This document shows positions 44,291 through 53,466 of a stretch of 64,000 nt of DNA, piece by piece. Origin of the DNA: JABFXX01 sp964419605 (GTDB lineage: Bacteria > Myxococcota_A > Polyangia > Haliangiales > Haliangiaceae); the NCBI GenBank assembly GCA_964419605.1, contig CAYQQM010000010.1, positions 17,733 through 81,732 of the forward strand. Reading direction: 5' to 3'. The position numbers were made by a program, and so were the translations under genes. The notes under the pieces are model-generated. The model was not told the origin of the DNA. It ran no database searches and saw nothing but the letters and a program-made list of their open reading frames with translations. The first letter of the stretch is position 1. Every line of letters begins with the position of its first letter.

Positions 44291-45445
44291 ATGGCCAGAG
44301 TTGTCCTGCTGCTCTTGTTGGTCGCCTGTGGCCATGTCGGTTTTGACCCGATTCCTGCAGAAATTCCTCCGGACGGCACGAACGACGGCTCGTCCGACGG
44401 GGCCCCCAACGCGCGCCGATGTTTGAGCTCGCTCGCCGGATTGGGCGACCCTGCATGCGCACTCCGCACGGATGGGCGAATGGCATGTTGGGGGACAAAT
44501 TCGCAAGGTGAACACGGCAACGGAACCACCGATGAGCACCGCGACCCGATCCTCGCCGACGGAGTGATGGGGGCAGTTGGGATCGCTGCGGGCGAGTTCC
44601 ACTCGTGCGCGATCACGCAAAACCGGTCCGCGCTGTGCTGGGGACAAAACGACGCGGGACAAGTTGGCGACGGAACGCTCACGCGCAGATTAGTTCCAAC
44701 CCCGGTCTACATGATTGACGAGGTCGCACAGATCGGAACGGGTCAGACCCACAGCTGTGCGCGCCATACCGACGGTCACATCTCCTGTTGGGGCAAAGCA
44801 ACGACGGGCGCTGTTGGGACATTGGGCACAAACGTGCTCATCCCGGTCACCGTGGCGGGGATCTCAAACACCACCCATCTCGCCGTGGGGGACTACATCA
44901 CGTGTGCGATCACCGCCGATCGAGCGCAGTGTTGGGGCGACGACAACCAGCTCGGCGATGGAACACTCGTCGATCGGCCTACTCCTGGTCCTGTCGCATT
45001 GCCGAACATGCGGGTGATCGACATTGCGGCTGGCTGTCATCGCCATGTGTGCGCTGTGCTCGAGGACGGGAGCGCGTGGTGTTGGGGTGACAATACTCGG
45101 TACCAGCTCGGGGACGGAACGCGAACGACGTCGAGGATACCGGTGCAGGTGAAAGCCGCTGTTTCATTTACTCGCATCACCGTTGGCGCGTGGCATGCCT
45201 GCGGCATCGACTCTAGAGGCGACGCGTGGTGTTGGGGCGACAACGCCGTCAACCAGATCGACGAGGCAACGGTCGCTGCGATTCAACCGCGGCGCATTGC
45301 GCTAGCCGGCCCCATCGATCAGATCCAAGCCGGCTGCAACCGCACCTGTGCGCGCGCTGGGGACCGCGTGTGGTGTTGGGGCGATGATGGCCTCACGGTG
45401 CCGACACCGCGAACGATCCACGAAATTTCCATTCCCTGTCCTTAG
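44291..45445 (+). CDS. RCC1-repeat lipoprotein
   Basis: 384 residues. The N-terminus MARVVLLLLLVACGHVGF is a lipoprotein signal with lipobox LLVAC. About seven RCC1-like blades follow with the repeated pattern GxxHSCAxxxDGxxxCWGxNxxGQxGDGT; examples are EFHSCAITQNRSALCWGQNDAGQVGDGT and CRHVCAVLEDGSAWCWGDNTRYQLGDGT-type units. Cysteines in each repeat probably form disulfides, consistent with an exported beta propeller. RCC1 lipoproteins are abundant in myxobacteria and are taken as surface adhesion or binding proteins. It is convergent to the next gene. Confidence 0.85.
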   Translation: MARVVLLLLLVACGHVGFDPIPAEIPPDGTNDGSSDGAPNARRCLSSLAGLGDPACALRTDGRMACWGTNSQGEHGNGTTDEHRDPILADGVMGAVGIAAGEFHSCAITQNRSALCWGQNDAGQVGDGTLTRRLVPTPVYMIDEVAQIGTGQTHSCARHTDGHISCWGKATTGAVGTLGTNVLIPVTVAGISNTTHLAVGDYITCAITADRAQCWGDDNQLGDGTLVDRPTPGPVALPNMRVIDIAAGCHRHVCAVLEDGSAWCWGDNTRYQLGDGTRTTSRIPVQVKAAVSFTRITVGAWHACGIDSRGDAWCWGDNAVNQIDEATVAAIQPRRIALAGPIDQIQAGCNRTCARAGDRVWCWGDDGLTVPTPRTIHEISIPCP

Positions 45446-45552
45446 GTAGCATGGTTTGTGATCACACCCCCCAGCGGCCGATCTCCGGGCAGACTGCTTT
45501 CCCCCTTACCTTGGCTTCCGCACAGGATGGTTCTTTGAGGCCGAGGCAACGT

Positions 45553-46437
45553 TTACAGGTCGTCGCAGATCGTGCCTAGTCGGCCATAGATTCCTAGGTC
45601 GCGGTAGATCAGATACAGGTTCTCGCGCACAGGCAGGACCGTCAGCGGATGCTTCTTCTTGCGATTCACCCAGAATGCGATTGGACCACTGTCAGCGATG
45701 ATCTTTAGTCTGCCGTTCTTCGTTGCGTAGATTTCGCCTGCGGAGTCGGAAACCACATTCGTCATGACGAGCTGCTTCATCGAACCTTTTTGGCCGACAA
45801 ACACGCGATACCCCCTTCCGCCATATTCTTTCTGTAGTTCGTCGACGTAGTAGTAGGTTCCGTCATCGTCGCGGGCCAGAAACTTCGCCTCGCGTTTCCA
45901 CAGCGGAGGATAGAATTTTACGTCCTTCAACAGGGACCGCGTCTCGTCGGGGCTGAGCTTGATCAGTGGCTGGCGCTGCTCACTACACCTCAAGGTCGGC
46001 TTGCGATTCTCAATGCCAAACCACGTGTCAGCCCAGTCGGTGCGCGGCGCCCACACGTACCATCCGTGATGGGCATCTCTGGGTGACGCAAACGAACTTG
46101 CTAATCGCTGTTGATAGACGACTTTCGCATCGCCGTAGAATACCCACTTGCTTGCGGCGTCGTTGTTTTCGAACGAGCCTGGCTTCGGTAAGATGTAAAT
46201 GCCGCCTTGATCGTCGCGCAGCGCGATCAGTTTGTCGAGCACCGCATCGGCGTCAATGGGCTTGGGGTCATCTGGCGATTTCACCGTTTTTGGATCGGCA
46301 AACGCACCAGTCGTTGCGCTCAAAAACAGCACGGTGGCGAATAGAACACCTGCCGACGGGGTGCCATGTTGGATCGATGTACAAGGCTGGCTTGCAATTG
46401 GGGAGGAAGGAGTGTTTCTCTGGCGACAACAGGTCAT
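45553..46437 (-). CDS. Secreted protein of unknown function
   Basis: 294 residues. A hydrophobic segment with a cleavage-type end (VLFATVLFLSATTGAFADP, about 30-49) indicates export, but the n-region of 29 residues is long, so the true start could be internal. The mature part is mixed alpha/beta with several Lys/Arg/Tyr-rich strands (YYVDELQKEYGGRGYRVFVGQKG, YLIYRDLGIYGRLGTICDDL) and one pair of cysteines. No family recognised. It is convergent with the RCC1 lipoprotein gene and lies 52 bases downstream of the HEAT-repeat gene, possibly in one transcript. Confidence 0.65.
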   Translation of the reverse strand: MTCCRQRNTPSSPIASQPCTSIQHGTPSAGVLFATVLFLSATTGAFADPKTVKSPDDPKPIDADAVLDKLIALRDDQGGIYILPKPGSFENNDAASKWVFYGDAKVVYQQRLASSFASPRDAHHGWYVWAPRTDWADTWFGIENRKPTLRCSEQRQPLIKLSPDETRSLLKDVKFYPPLWKREAKFLARDDDGTYYYVDELQKEYGGRGYRVFVGQKGSMKQLVMTNVVSDSAGEIYATKNGRLKIIADSGPIAFWVNRKKKHPLTVLPVRENLYLIYRDLGIYGRLGTICDDL

Positions 46438-46489
46438 TTCGGATCAGGCTTGCATTCTACGACGGAACTACCGGGTGCAGCGTCACGGT

Positions 46490-48814
46490 TTAATCTATTT
46501 CTTCCGATTGGAAATGAACATCGACCTCGGGCACTTCCGATGCGCCCGCGAGGCGATCGATCGCCGCCTCCGTCGAGGAGTCGACAGTAGATCCACGATC
46601 GCGAAGCTGAACCGCCGCCGCTCTCCGTACTTCTTCTTCCGCATTCCGGTCGTTGACCAAGCGGATCAGTTGAGGGTCGACTTCGCTACCACCGCGAGAA
46701 GCGGCAGAAATCGCGGCGACAGCAACATTGGGATCCGGATCGCGCATGAAGTTCGCGAGTTCACTGTCCACGCGCGAATCGTCTACGTTCATCAGCGAAC
46801 GGATCGCTGCAATCCGGTCATCTACAGCGCCTTGCCGCGCAGCAGAGAGCAGTGCAGTCTGAGCCCGTTCCGTACCCAGTTGGCCGAGATGGCTGAGCGC
46901 TGTCGTTCGCACACTTGAGTCATCATCGTGGACGAAGCGCAACAACGTATCGATCGACGGGGTCCCCGTCGCTTCCGCGATGCCGGATAGGGCCGCCGCC
47001 CTCACGGCGGGCTCTTTTGACCGCAACGCAACATCCAGCAGTTGCTTGGCTTCCGGTGTGTTCTGACGCGACAAGACCCAAACGGCTTGACTTGCTTCGC
47101 GGCCGCCCTCCCCCTCGATTAGCTCGTGTGCAAAGCGAAGTCCCTCGGGGGCGCCCGCCTGGACCAGCTGGGTCATCACTTCCAGTTTCATTTCGCTGCT
47201 CGATGAAGCTGCGGAAATCAGCGCGGCTTTCACATTGTCGCTTACACCTGACCGGCCCAGCGCGTTTGCCGCTGCCAGTGCAGCGGCCGAGTTTTTTTCC
47301 GTCAGCGCCGATACAAGCGCCTGGCGAGCCGCTTCTGTACCGACGCGACCGAGCAGGTCGGCGGCTTCAATTGCCTCATCTCTTCGTCCTGATCGCAAGG
47401 TCTCGGACAGCATGCGGCTAACCGCGGGATCGGTCGGATGAGACTGTGTCAACATCGCCAGCGACTGGGTGCGAACCGAGCCACGCGCTTTTGCGGCAAT
47501 GTCGATGAGAGCGTCGACGGCTCGGCGCGACCGCGAATCGCCAAGCAACCGAATCATCTCGCTACGCTCGGTCAACGATCCTTTGGTCGCAAGGTCGATG
47601 GCGATATCAAAGGCCTCCGAATTGCCGGCTCTGAGTAGCCTGGGCAGTACTTCTCGACGATCCGCGCCTGTGCCCTGTTTCATCGCGCTCAGCAAGACGT
47701 GATCCACGTCTTCCCCCGAAAGCTGCGCCAATTGCGCAAGCGCACCTGTACTTTGCGCGTCGTCGGAGAGCGCCGCCGAGATAAGAAGCTCTCGCGCTTC
47801 CGGACCGCCCAGCCTTGCGAGCTGACTCGCCGCGTACGGCGCAGATCGGCGATCTCTCGCGTTCATGATCTCGCCCAGCACGGCAATCGCACGGTCACCG
47901 CCTACCGATCCAATAGCTTCGATGGCGGCGAATTGAGTGTCCGTTACGCCGTGCAATGCCGCCTCGCGCAGCAGCGGCAGTGCGTCGCCGCCCTTGTGGG
48001 CCAAGGCCGAGATCGCAGCCTGGACAAGTTGCGCATTTCCCGTTTTCGCGACGGCGGTGATCTTGCCAAGCAGCTCATCGTCGACCTCCTCTATCGAGGC
48101 CCACGCAGCTGCGGCTATGCGGCTATCGGGTGCATCGAGTAATGCGCGTACGGCGGCCTCTGCGGACGGGGTCGATGCGGTTCCCAGCGCCGACACAGCG
48201 GCAGCTGCAATCGAATAGTCGGGCGACTTGGCGAGATCGATGAGCTTGGCCACCGCCGGCTCGCTGGCGAACCGCCCCAATGCAGCAATCGCAGTGTCCT
48301 GCATCGGATCGCCGGCCTTGGATGCGATCTCAAGCAGCACCCGCTCGGCTTTTTCGCTTTGAGATGCCCCAAGTGCGGCGATCGCCGCCGCCCTCACCAA
48401 CAGCCGCTCATCGCTCGTTGCGTCGAGCACCACGTCGACGGCACGCTCCGTGCCGATCGCCGCAAATGCGGCAAGAATTCGTTCAGGTACTCCGGGGCGG
48501 GGATCGGCAAGCATTCCTCCAAGGGCTTCGACTGCGTCGTCGGTACCGACCGCGGCCAGCTTTTCGCACAGCACTTGAAGGTCGCGCAGAGACTTCGCCG
48601 CCAGAATGCGATCAATGAGATCGCGCTCGGAGATGCCAAGTGCACCGGCGGTTACTCGAATCGGTCGGCGCAGCGCCAGCGGTATGGGGCTGGAATGCGT
48701 CTGAACTTCGGGACTGCGGATGTCGCGCCCCGCTCGATGGTCGCGTAGCGTTTGGGCAGCGGTTGCAGCAGCGAACAACATACAGGCAATTTTCCAGCGG
48801 GTGACTGTCTGCAC
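46490..48814 (-). CDS. HEAT-repeat solenoid protein
   Basis: 774 residues from the GTG at 48814, which has a perfect AGGAGG seven bases upstream; a longer frame to 48862 lacks one. The N-terminus VQTVTRWKIACMLFAAATAAQT is a signal-type segment. From about residue 60 to the end the protein is a continuous series of roughly 20 HEAT repeats, about 31 residues each, e.g. ERAVDVVLDATSDERLLVRAAAIAALGA and AVAKLIDLAKSPDYSIAAAAVSALG. Such solenoids serve as protein-binding scaffolds; there is no catalytic domain. It would act in the periplasm or outer envelope if exported. Confidence 0.82.
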   Translation of the reverse strand: MQTVTRWKIACMLFAAATAAQTLRDHRAGRDIRSPEVQTHSSPIPLALRRPIRVTAGALGISERDLIDRILAAKSLRDLQVLCEKLAAVGTDDAVEALGGMLADPRPGVPERILAAFAAIGTERAVDVVLDATSDERLLVRAAAIAALGASQSEKAERVLLEIASKAGDPMQDTAIAALGRFASEPAVAKLIDLAKSPDYSIAAAAVSALGTASTPSAEAAVRALLDAPDSRIAAAAWASIEEVDDELLGKITAVAKTGNAQLVQAAISALAHKGGDALPLLREAALHGVTDTQFAAIEAIGSVGGDRAIAVLGEIMNARDRRSAPYAASQLARLGGPEARELLISAALSDDAQSTGALAQLAQLSGEDVDHVLLSAMKQGTGADRREVLPRLLRAGNSEAFDIAIDLATKGSLTERSEMIRLLGDSRSRRAVDALIDIAAKARGSVRTQSLAMLTQSHPTDPAVSRMLSETLRSGRRDEAIEAADLLGRVGTEAARQALVSALTEKNSAAALAAANALGRSGVSDNVKAALISAASSSSEMKLEVMTQLVQAGAPEGLRFAHELIEGEGGREASQAVWVLSRQNTPEAKQLLDVALRSKEPAVRAAALSGIAEATGTPSIDTLLRFVHDDDSSVRTTALSHLGQLGTERAQTALLSAARQGAVDDRIAAIRSLMNVDDSRVDSELANFMRDPDPNVAVAAISAASRGGSEVDPQLIRLVNDRNAEEEVRRAAAVQLRDRGSTVDSSTEAAIDRLAGASEVPEVDVHFQSEEID

Positions 48815-48821
48815 GGCGCAG

Positions 48822-48827
48822 CCTCCT
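48822..48827 (-). promoter_or_regulatory. Shine-Dalgarno AGGAGG deciding the GTG start of the HEAT-repeat gene
   Basis: Plus-strand CCTCCT, perfect AGGAGG on the minus strand, seven bases before the GTG at 48814. No comparable site precedes the longer start at 48862. Confidence 0.75.
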
Positions 48828-48841
48828 GGCGAACTTCGAGC

Positions 48842-48860
48842 GTCTAACGAACGACTAGAC
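48842..48860. promoter_or_regulatory. Inverted repeat GTCTA-N9-TAGAC upstream of the HEAT-repeat gene
   Basis: A perfect 5-base dyad spaced by nine bases, centred 37 bases upstream of the GTG start. It could be an operator; there is no partner repeat elsewhere in the gap 48815-49124. The rest of that 310-base gap has no gene I can support. Confidence 0.3.
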
Positions 48861-49124
48861 ACAACGATCTACTTCCGCCCGGGACTGGCGAAATGTTCCA
48901 ATGGTTGGACACCGTCTTTGCAGCGAGGTTCTCGAAATCTTGGATCGCCAGTGCGGCACATCGGCGGCTTATGAATGCAACCATGGGTCCAGCGCCAACT
49001 CCACGAAAACCCAGGGCGACGTGCAGGGCGGTACGCAACAATTTGCGCGATCGAGCAGCAGCTAACTCCGACACCAAAGCACAGTTGGCTGTGCACCAAC
49101 GACCCGTCGGCGGTGGAGCGTACT

Positions 49125-49757
49125 CTACGACCGGGTGACCGGTTCAGCGGCGGCCTCGGCGTGCCACTGCTTCATCGCGGGCAGTTCGTGCACCGCAGCG
49201 ACGTAACGGCTGCACACGGCATCTAGCGCCACTGCGTAGGTCACGAAGCGCGTGGTCACCGGTGCAAACATCGCATCGGCGATCGTGAACGCGCCGAACA
49301 AGAACGGCCCGCCGCTCCGATCCAAGCATTCCCGCCAGATCGCGGCGATTCGGGCGATGTCGGCCTCCACCTCGGGTGTGCGGCCGATGCCGGGCTTGTT
49401 CACCCCGAGATTCATGGGCATGTTGCTGCGAAGCGCAGCAAAACTGCTGTGCATCTCCGCCGAGATCGATCGGGCATGGGCGCGCTGGGCGCGCTCAGCG
49501 GGCCACAGTCCAGCCTGTGGATACAGCTCCGCGGTGTATTCGCAGATTGCGAGCGAATCCCACACTCGCAGTTCGCCATCGTGAAGAACCGGCACCTTTC
49601 CTGCCGCGTTGACGGCGCGGATGTTCGCTTTCGCATCCGCGGTGTCTAGAGAAATCATTTGGGTCTCGAACGCTGCGCCAGTATGGGCGAGCGCGACGTA
49701 TGGTCGCAATGACCACGAAGAATATCGCTTATTGCCGACAAATAGGGTGAGCGCCAT
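49125..49757 (-). CDS. Glutathione S-transferase
   Basis: 210 residues. The thioredoxin-like half is complete: LFVGNKRYSSWSLRPYVAL (catalytic Ser at 13-14), the cis-proline loop GKVPVLHDG and the glutathione gamma-glutamyl binding motif VWDSLAICEYTAELYP. The helical half has the N-capping region FTIADAMFAPVTTRF. The start ATG at 49757 lies 18 bases downstream of the sigma-54 activator gene on the same strand. It probably conjugates glutathione to electrophiles; the substrate is unknown. Confidence 0.92.
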   Translation of the reverse strand: MALTLFVGNKRYSSWSLRPYVALAHTGAAFETQMISLDTADAKANIRAVNAAGKVPVLHDGELRVWDSLAICEYTAELYPQAGLWPAERAQRAHARSISAEMHSSFAALRSNMPMNLGVNKPGIGRTPEVEADIARIAAIWRECLDRSGGPFLFGAFTIADAMFAPVTTRFVTYAVALDAVCSRYVAAVHELPAMKQWHAEAAAEPVTRS

Positions 49758-49775
49758 GGGCGCGACGATAGCGCA

Positions 49776-51716
49776 TTACACACTCAACTTGGCAAGCTTC
49801 TTATGAAGGCCTTCGCGCGTAATGCCAAGTGCCGCTGCGGTCTTGGTCTTGTTGCCGCCGTGTTCGCGCAGCGCTTCTGCGATCAGCCAACGCTCGACCT
49901 GATCCATCATTTCTTTGAGCGTTCCCGGTTTGGGCGCAATGCGAGCAACGGTGCCCTCGATTTGGCGTAGGCGCGGCGATAGATCGGTTGCTTCGACCCA
50001 ATGCCCGTCTGCTTGGATTACGACGCGCTGAATCTCGTTTTCAAGCTCGCGAATGTTTCCGGGCCAGTTGTACGAACTGAGTGCATCCAGTGCGTCTTGC
50101 GTAAACCCTGGTGCTTCGATGTGGTACTCGCGGGCGTAGCGTTTGAGAAAATGCCCAGCGAGAAGCGGAATGTCTTCGCGGCGGTCGCGCAGTGGCGGCA
50201 CCTTGATTGGAAACACCATCAGGCGGTAATACAGGTCCTGACGGAACCGACCTTGTTCCACTTCGGCTGCGAGGTCGCGGTTAGTCGCGCAGATGATTCG
50301 GACATCAACGCGCTTCTCATGCGTGGCGCCAACTGCGCGAATCGTGCCCTCTTGAAGAACTCGCAGAAGCTTGGCCTGCAATGCCTGCGGCATTTCCCCA
50401 ATTTCATCGAGGAACAGCGTCCCCCCTTCGGCAATTTCGAATAGGCCTTTTTTGTCGCTATCAGCACTGGTAAACGCGCCCCGCTTGTGACCGTACAGCT
50501 CGCTCTCGAGCAGGTTCTCCGGCAGGGCCGCACAGTTTTGCGCAACGAACATTTTCTCTCGGCGCTGCGATTGGTAGTGAATGGCGCGCGCAATAAGCTC
50601 TTTCCCTGTTCCGGTTTCGCCGTCGATGTACACCGTAGCTCGCGTGTCGATCACCCGCTCAAGTTGTGACAGCACGGCTTTCATCGCCACCGACTGCCCA
50701 ATGATGCTATCGAATTTGATCTTGGTCTCGCGGCGTTTGAGATAGACGTTCTCTCCCCGTGCCTTTTCTTCAGCGACGCGGAGGCGCTGGACCAGCGTGG
50801 CGTTGTCGATTGCGAGTGCAGCTTGAGCGCCAAGCAGGAGTGCAACCTCGAGATCGCGATCCGTGAACATATTCGCCGATGCGCGATTGTCGGCTTGAAT
50901 CAGGCCGATAATGTCGTCGCCGCGCCACAGAGGCACCGCGAGCACAGAGAGGATTTTGCCACCCAAAATCGATTCACTCGTCGACAACTCCTCCTGCGCA
51001 TTCGCAGTGAGCACGGCCGCCCGATCGGCGAGAACGCGGCGAAGCACCGCTCGACTCGCTCGCACCGGGTCGGGGCCTGCGGCCACGCGTTCATTTGGCA
51101 CAGTGCGCTCGCGCGACACGGCGAGCGCAAAGCGATCTTTGTCGGTCTCTGAGCGGAGGAGAATGGCGACGTGGGTTGCGCGCTGCAGTAGTTGGAACGT
51201 GACCGCAACGATCGCTTCGATGACTTCCGTCGGCTCGAGTCGAGCCCCGAGCGGCTGGAGCGCTTTGTAAACCCGTGCGGCTTCGGCGGGTTCGCCCTCG
51301 ATGTGGTCCGCCACGCGTGGCAGGTCCAAGATCGAACGCGAAGCGATCAGTCGATCGCCAAACTCATCATCGTTGTCGCTAGGCGCCTCTTGGACCATGC
51401 GCACCGCGATCCTCACGGGGTCGTGTCGATTGCCCAACAGGAGGAAATCGCCGTCCGCCAGAACGACCTCCCAGTTCGTTCCTGCGTTGACCTCGATGCG
51501 ACGCCCCGCGCGCTCCACCGCGCTACCGTTGGTCGAGCGCAAGTCTCGCAATACGAACCCAGCGCCGACCTGGGCGAGGAGTGCGTGGTCTCCCGACAAG
51601 TGGTAGTCGGTAATGGCGATGGTGCTGGCTGGGGATCGACCGATCGTCGCGCGTGCGCTCGCGATGCGATGGATCCGCGTTTCAGCTGTGCCGTGCACGA
51701 TTTCGAGGACGATCAA
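49776..51716 (-). CDS. FHA-GAF-AAA-Fis sigma-54-dependent activator
   Basis: TTG start at 51716 gives 646 residues that begin at the FHA fold; the frame stays open to 51830 with no better start. FHA: RATIGRSPASTIAITD, LSGDHALL, DLRSTNGSAVE. GAF: RATHVAILLRSETDK, VPLWRGDDIIGLIQADNRAS. The AAA domain has Walker A GETGTGKE, the sigma-54 contact loop GAFTSADSDKKG, Walker B GGTLFLDEIGEMP and the sensor motif RVDVRIICATNRDLAAEV. The contact loop has Ser in place of the second Gly of GAFTGA. The C-terminus is a Fis-type HTH (HGGNKTKTAAALGITREGLHKKL). It likely responds to a phosphothreonine signal through FHA. Confidence 0.9.
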   Translation of the reverse strand: MIVLEIVHGTAETRIHRIASARATIGRSPASTIAITDYHLSGDHALLAQVGAGFVLRDLRSTNGSAVERAGRRIEVNAGTNWEVVLADGDFLLLGNRHDPVRIAVRMVQEAPSDNDDEFGDRLIASRSILDLPRVADHIEGEPAEAARVYKALQPLGARLEPTEVIEAIVAVTFQLLQRATHVAILLRSETDKDRFALAVSRERTVPNERVAAGPDPVRASRAVLRRVLADRAAVLTANAQEELSTSESILGGKILSVLAVPLWRGDDIIGLIQADNRASANMFTDRDLEVALLLGAQAALAIDNATLVQRLRVAEEKARGENVYLKRRETKIKFDSIIGQSVAMKAVLSQLERVIDTRATVYIDGETGTGKELIARAIHYQSQRREKMFVAQNCAALPENLLESELYGHKRGAFTSADSDKKGLFEIAEGGTLFLDEIGEMPQALQAKLLRVLQEGTIRAVGATHEKRVDVRIICATNRDLAAEVEQGRFRQDLYYRLMVFPIKVPPLRDRREDIPLLAGHFLKRYAREYHIEAPGFTQDALDALSSYNWPGNIRELENEIQRVVIQADGHWVEATDLSPRLRQIEGTVARIAPKPGTLKEMMDQVERWLIAEALREHGGNKTKTAAALGITREGLHKKLAKLSV

Positions 51717-51819
51717 CCGCGGGTACCCCGAGTTGAATATACAGCAACTTCGCGCAGTTGGGTTGCGCACGGAACATCGACGGCCGCTGGCCTGGATCAG
51801 CGAACGCCTACCCCTGAGA

Positions 51820-52488
51820 TCACAACGCAACTACCAGTGGCGTTCGAAACGTCAGCCCCACCGAGCCCTGCAGAGTGCCAACTCCAGCCGCCATGTCCCG
51901 TGCCGCAACCTCAGCGTACACGCCGATGGCGTACGTTCCGAGAAAAAGCGTACCGGGTGCTATGCCGATGCCGCTGACGTACAGCTCAGCGCTCAGTCGG
52001 CCCGACACACCAAAGCCCCGGTGCGTGGGCCCGTTATACGCGGAGCTCGCCAGGTATTCGCCGCGCCCCGCCCCCCACGTTCGCCAGAACGAGCCGTGCG
52101 ATAACGTTTGCGCGATCTCCAGGTAACCACCGCCGTACTCAATGCTGCTTGCGTTCGAGGCATCCAACGGTGCCGAGAGCAGCCCTGCAAACGCGCCAAC
52201 GCCGATATCGGTGTTGGTCGGCGTTGGACTCAGCGAAGCCCAGTGGACACCAATCGAGGCCGCGATTCCAGGCGCAAAGCCCGTCCTCGTGTTAGCCCCG
52301 GTGGCACCAATTTGGATCGCAAGCGGCAACATAAAGGGCGGTCCGGGACGACGACGATACGATGAAGCCGGAGAAACCTGAACGCCGCCTTGAAAGCGGT
52401 GGTCGCGCACCTCGGGTTGGGCGTACGCGCCACCCGCTGCCCCAAGTACCGCGGCAACCACGAGACACCGGAAAATCGACTGCGTCAT
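51820..52488 (-). CDS. Predicted outer-membrane beta-barrel protein
   Basis: 222 residues with signal peptide (CLVVAAVLGAAGGAYAQP). The mature sequence is rich in Gly/Ser/Ala with alternating strands such as MLPLAIQIGATGANTR, AASIGVHWASL, DIGVGAFAGLLSA, GGGYLEIAQTL and TYAIGVYAEVAARDMAAGVGTLQGSVGLTFRTPLVVAL, with a terminal strand of the barrel type. Function unknown. The stop lies 103 bases ahead of the sigma-54 activator start on the same strand. Confidence 0.68.
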   Translation of the reverse strand: MTQSIFRCLVVAAVLGAAGGAYAQPEVRDHRFQGGVQVSPASSYRRRPGPPFMLPLAIQIGATGANTRTGFAPGIAASIGVHWASLSPTPTNTDIGVGAFAGLLSAPLDASNASSIEYGGGYLEIAQTLSHGSFWRTWGAGRGEYLASSAYNGPTHRGFGVSGRLSAELYVSGIGIAPGTLFLGTYAIGVYAEVAARDMAAGVGTLQGSVGLTFRTPLVVAL

Positions 52489-52547
52489 GAACTACCTCTT
52501 TCCGTGGGTTTTTCCATGAGCCATGCCAATCGCCGCCACGATGCCAG

Positions 52548-52563
52548 GGCCTGATGCCAGGCC
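52548..52563. promoter_or_regulatory. Perfect hairpin GGCCTG-ATGC-CAGGCC in the divergent region
   Basis: Six-base stem with four-base loop, about 60 bases upstream of the minus-strand barrel gene and 200 bases upstream of the plus-strand gene. GATGCCAGG occurs twice around it. There is no T tract, so it may be an operator or structural element. Confidence 0.3.
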
Positions 52564-52690
52564 GCCTGCGCTACCTAGTCGGTGCGACTGTGAACCTGTG
52601 TTCACTCAGGGTTGATCGGATTGTCCTGGATGGTCGGTCAGGTCGCCAAGCCCGCGCGATACCTATATTGTCCCTCGAGATCAGGCCAAG

Positions 52691-52717
52691 AAATTATAAT
52701 AATATTTAATAGTTAAC
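52691..52717 (+). promoter_or_regulatory. AT-rich promoter-like segment
   Basis: An AT-only stretch in an otherwise GC-rich region with a TATAAT hexamer at 52695-52700 and TTTAATAGTTAAC following, about 60 bases before the ATG at 52759. No -35 box at standard spacing was found, so this is only a likely promoter zone. Confidence 0.3.
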
Positions 52718-52758
52718 AACGTTAGATCGCTAGTACGAGACGGCCGTTGATACACGGA

Positions 52759-53376
52759 ATGAGTTATCGCGATGACGTTACCGCTCTTACTGCTCGCCAT
52801 GCTGCTTTGACGGTCGAGGTCCAGCAAAAAGCGCGAGAGCTCGAGGCCGCTTCTGCCCTCCTCGCGGAAGCAAAAGCCAAAGCCAAGTTGCCGGTGCTGC
52901 CCAACATTCGCGTCGCCGCGCCATGCACAGCGGACTGGAACGCCATGGTCGGAGACGAGCGTGTGCGCGAGTGCGCAAAGTGCGACAAGCGCGTCTACCA
53001 TCTGTCGAACATGACGCGCGATGAGGCCGAGGCGCTGATCGTCGAGAACGAAGGCCGGCTATGCGTGCGCTACTTTCAACGCCGCGACGGGACGATCATT
53101 CTCAAAGACTGCGAAGTCGGAGTCTCCAGTCGCCGCAAGCGCCGCCTGATCGCCGCCGGGGCAGCAGCGCTGCTCGCGGGTAGTGCTGGTGCCGCGATGA
53201 CGCTGTCCTCCAGGACGAACCGCGCTCCGGATCCCGACCGGGTCGAAATTCAAGGCGGAGTTACAGGCTACGACGCGCAGCTGTACGGACAGCCGATGGG
53301 GTCAGCCCCCAGGAAACCCAACGCTCAGGCGATGATGGGCGAAGTGTCGATGAGCAACCCGCTAAAAGACCAGTAG
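52759..53376 (+). CDS. Cysteine-motif membrane protein of a myxobacterial type
   Basis: 205 residues from the ATG at 52759. An N-terminal heptad region (LTARHAALTVEVQQKARELEAASALL) may be a coiled coil. The centre has a motif I associate with uncharacterised Myxococcota proteins: PCTADWNAMVGDERVRECAKCDKRVYHLSNMTRDEAEALI, then GRLCVRYFQRRDGTIILKDC; the C-x2-C and two more cysteines could bind metal. One membrane segment lies at about 140-158 (LIAAGAAALLAGSAGAAM) followed by a short tail. The metal-binding half would be cytoplasmic. Function unknown. Confidence 0.75.
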   Translation: MSYRDDVTALTARHAALTVEVQQKARELEAASALLAEAKAKAKLPVLPNIRVAAPCTADWNAMVGDERVRECAKCDKRVYHLSNMTRDEAEALIVENEGRLCVRYFQRRDGTIILKDCEVGVSSRRKRRLIAAGAAALLAGSAGAAMTLSSRTNRAPDPDRVEIQGGVTGYDAQLYGQPMGSAPRKPNAQAMMGEVSMSNPLKDQ

Positions 53377-53466
53377 TCACGGCACACGGTGGCCTCGCTG
53401 CAGAGGTAAGCAACCGGAACGATCGCGTGCGGATGCTTCGGACCTGCCGCTCGGAGCAACCAGGAT

